Assembly: GCA_001592805.2 (NCBI GenBank)
Contig: CP051141.1
Coordinates: 2,728,001 to 2,792,000, forward strand
DNA: 64,000 bases
Direction: 5' to 3'
Origin: Peltaster fructicola
Lineage: Eukaryota > Ascomycota > Dothideomycetes
The notes under the pieces were generated by a model, which did no database searches, was not told the origin of the DNA, and saw only the letters and a list, made by a program, of their open reading frames with translations. Positions within the stretch are counted from its first letter, which is position 1, and every line of letters begins with the position of its first letter. Positions 63,619 to 64,000 of this stretch are shown here, in pieces. A program made the position numbers and the translations under genes.

Positions 63619-64000
63619 TTATGTGGATATGAGTACAGGCTCAATGTCTGGTCCGACCTGTCCGCAACCGCTATTCCTGTTCGATGTGTCAGCTCAGCTC
63701 CTGAAGGGATCAAATGTGCTCACGAGATATAGACCTCTGGTACTTCCGCTGTTGTCTCGGAGAAGAATGCACCGGTGTACGTTGGGTCACACTCCTGTGT
63801 TCCACTCGGATCGAGCAAGAACAATGTACATGGCATCTTGTCTTGTACGAAGTAAGCGCTGCCGATGCATGACGAATTGGCCTACTCAGAATCAGATCTG
63901 CGCCGCAATGAGTGTGATATTCCTACCTGACAGATCGCACAGCAGTCAGTCTGGTCCAAAGAGTACACAGGTACATATGTCTTCGGATGAGGATTGAATG
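63619..64000 (-). CDS. Partial Cys-rich, probably secreted protein (3' end)
   Basis: The gene enters from the right edge, so its N-terminus is outside the window. Exons: 63927-64000 (open to the edge), 63724-63881 and 63619-63676, with introns 63882-63926 (45 bp, GTAGGA ... GAGTAG) and 63677-63723 (47 bp, GTGAGC ... AACAG). All phases agree. The visible product contains YVPVYSLDQTDCCAICQANS, SCIGSAYFVQDKMPCTLFLL, DPSGTQECDPTYTGAFF and SNSGCGQVGP, then the stop. The CC..CQ...C.GSAYF...C pattern is a common Cys-rich module of fungal extracellular proteins. This implies a disulfide-rich, secreted product. Function unknown; a signal peptide cannot be checked here. Confidence 0.6.

Noticed and set aside
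63587-63997. 136-aa plus-strand frame at the right edge
   Set aside because: The minus strand over the same bases gives a phase-consistent spliced Cys-rich protein; the plus frame has no family character.
1-64000. tRNA genes, transposons, CRISPR arrays or virus-derived elements
   Set aside because: Looked by eye for B-box-like GGTTCGANNCC sequences, terminal repeats and reverse-transcriptase, integrase or transposase motifs; none was convincing. A tRNA or repeat scan could still find weak cases.

Overview
This window is nuclear DNA of a filamentous ascomycete (Pezizomycotina), and its gene content would fit a Dothideomycete. The evidence is a velvet regulator of the VosA type, an ascomycete laccase ending in DSGL, a Uds1-type septation coiled-coil protein, Zn2Cys6 and F-box/WD40 regulators, and compact genes with few, very short introns (mostly 42-59 bp, GT...YAG with CTNA-like branch sites). 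No rRNA, tRNA, CRISPR array, transposon or viral element was recognised. The class-level placement is inference.

Layout, left to right. 0-9.2 kb: Uds1-like protein (-), Sas3-type MYST acetyltransferase with a PHD-like finger (+), VosA-like velvet protein (-). 9.2-13.4 kb: a 4.2 kb stretch without a recognisable gene. 13.4-25.4 kb: hotdog thioesterase (+), an unrecognised membrane protein (-), an NCS1 purine/cytosine-type permease (+), UDP-glucose dehydrogenase (-) divergent from a family-4 glycosyltransferase (+), and a citrate-type mitochondrial carrier (-). 26-31 kb: secreted laccase (-) divergent from a secreted Thr-rich protein (+). 31-39.5 kb: universal stress protein (-), Cdc4-type F-box/WD40 protein (-), a disordered unknown (-). 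40-48.8 kb: a housekeeping block of exosome Mtr3 (+), a small basic nuclear-type protein (-), Kae1 (-) divergent from Nop2 (+), adenine phosphoribosyltransferase (-), and a metallo-beta-lactamase (+). 48.8-64 kb: secreted FAD amine oxidase (-), BuGZ-like zinc finger (-), Zn2Cys6 regulator (+), a cNMP-binding/F-box/LRR fusion (-), a poly(A)-polymerase-like protein ending in an MJ1316 domain (+), a small UPF0390/L10K-type basic protein (-), and a Cys-rich secreted protein running off the right edge (-).

Three observations stand out. (1) The UDP-glucuronate-making enzyme and a membrane-linked GT4 share one promoter region, which suggests a glucuronate-containing glycan or glycolipid route. (2) Two unusual domain fusions are present: tandem cyclic-nucleotide-binding domains with an F-box and LRRs, and a degenerate poly(A)-polymerase-like core with an MJ1316 domain. 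(3) At least three otherwise conserved genes need one extra base to stay in frame, and three more show a similar discrepancy, several at short homopolymers. This most likely reflects uncorrected indels in the assembly rather than gene decay. Exon boundaries given here were read by eye from splice consensus and family conservation.
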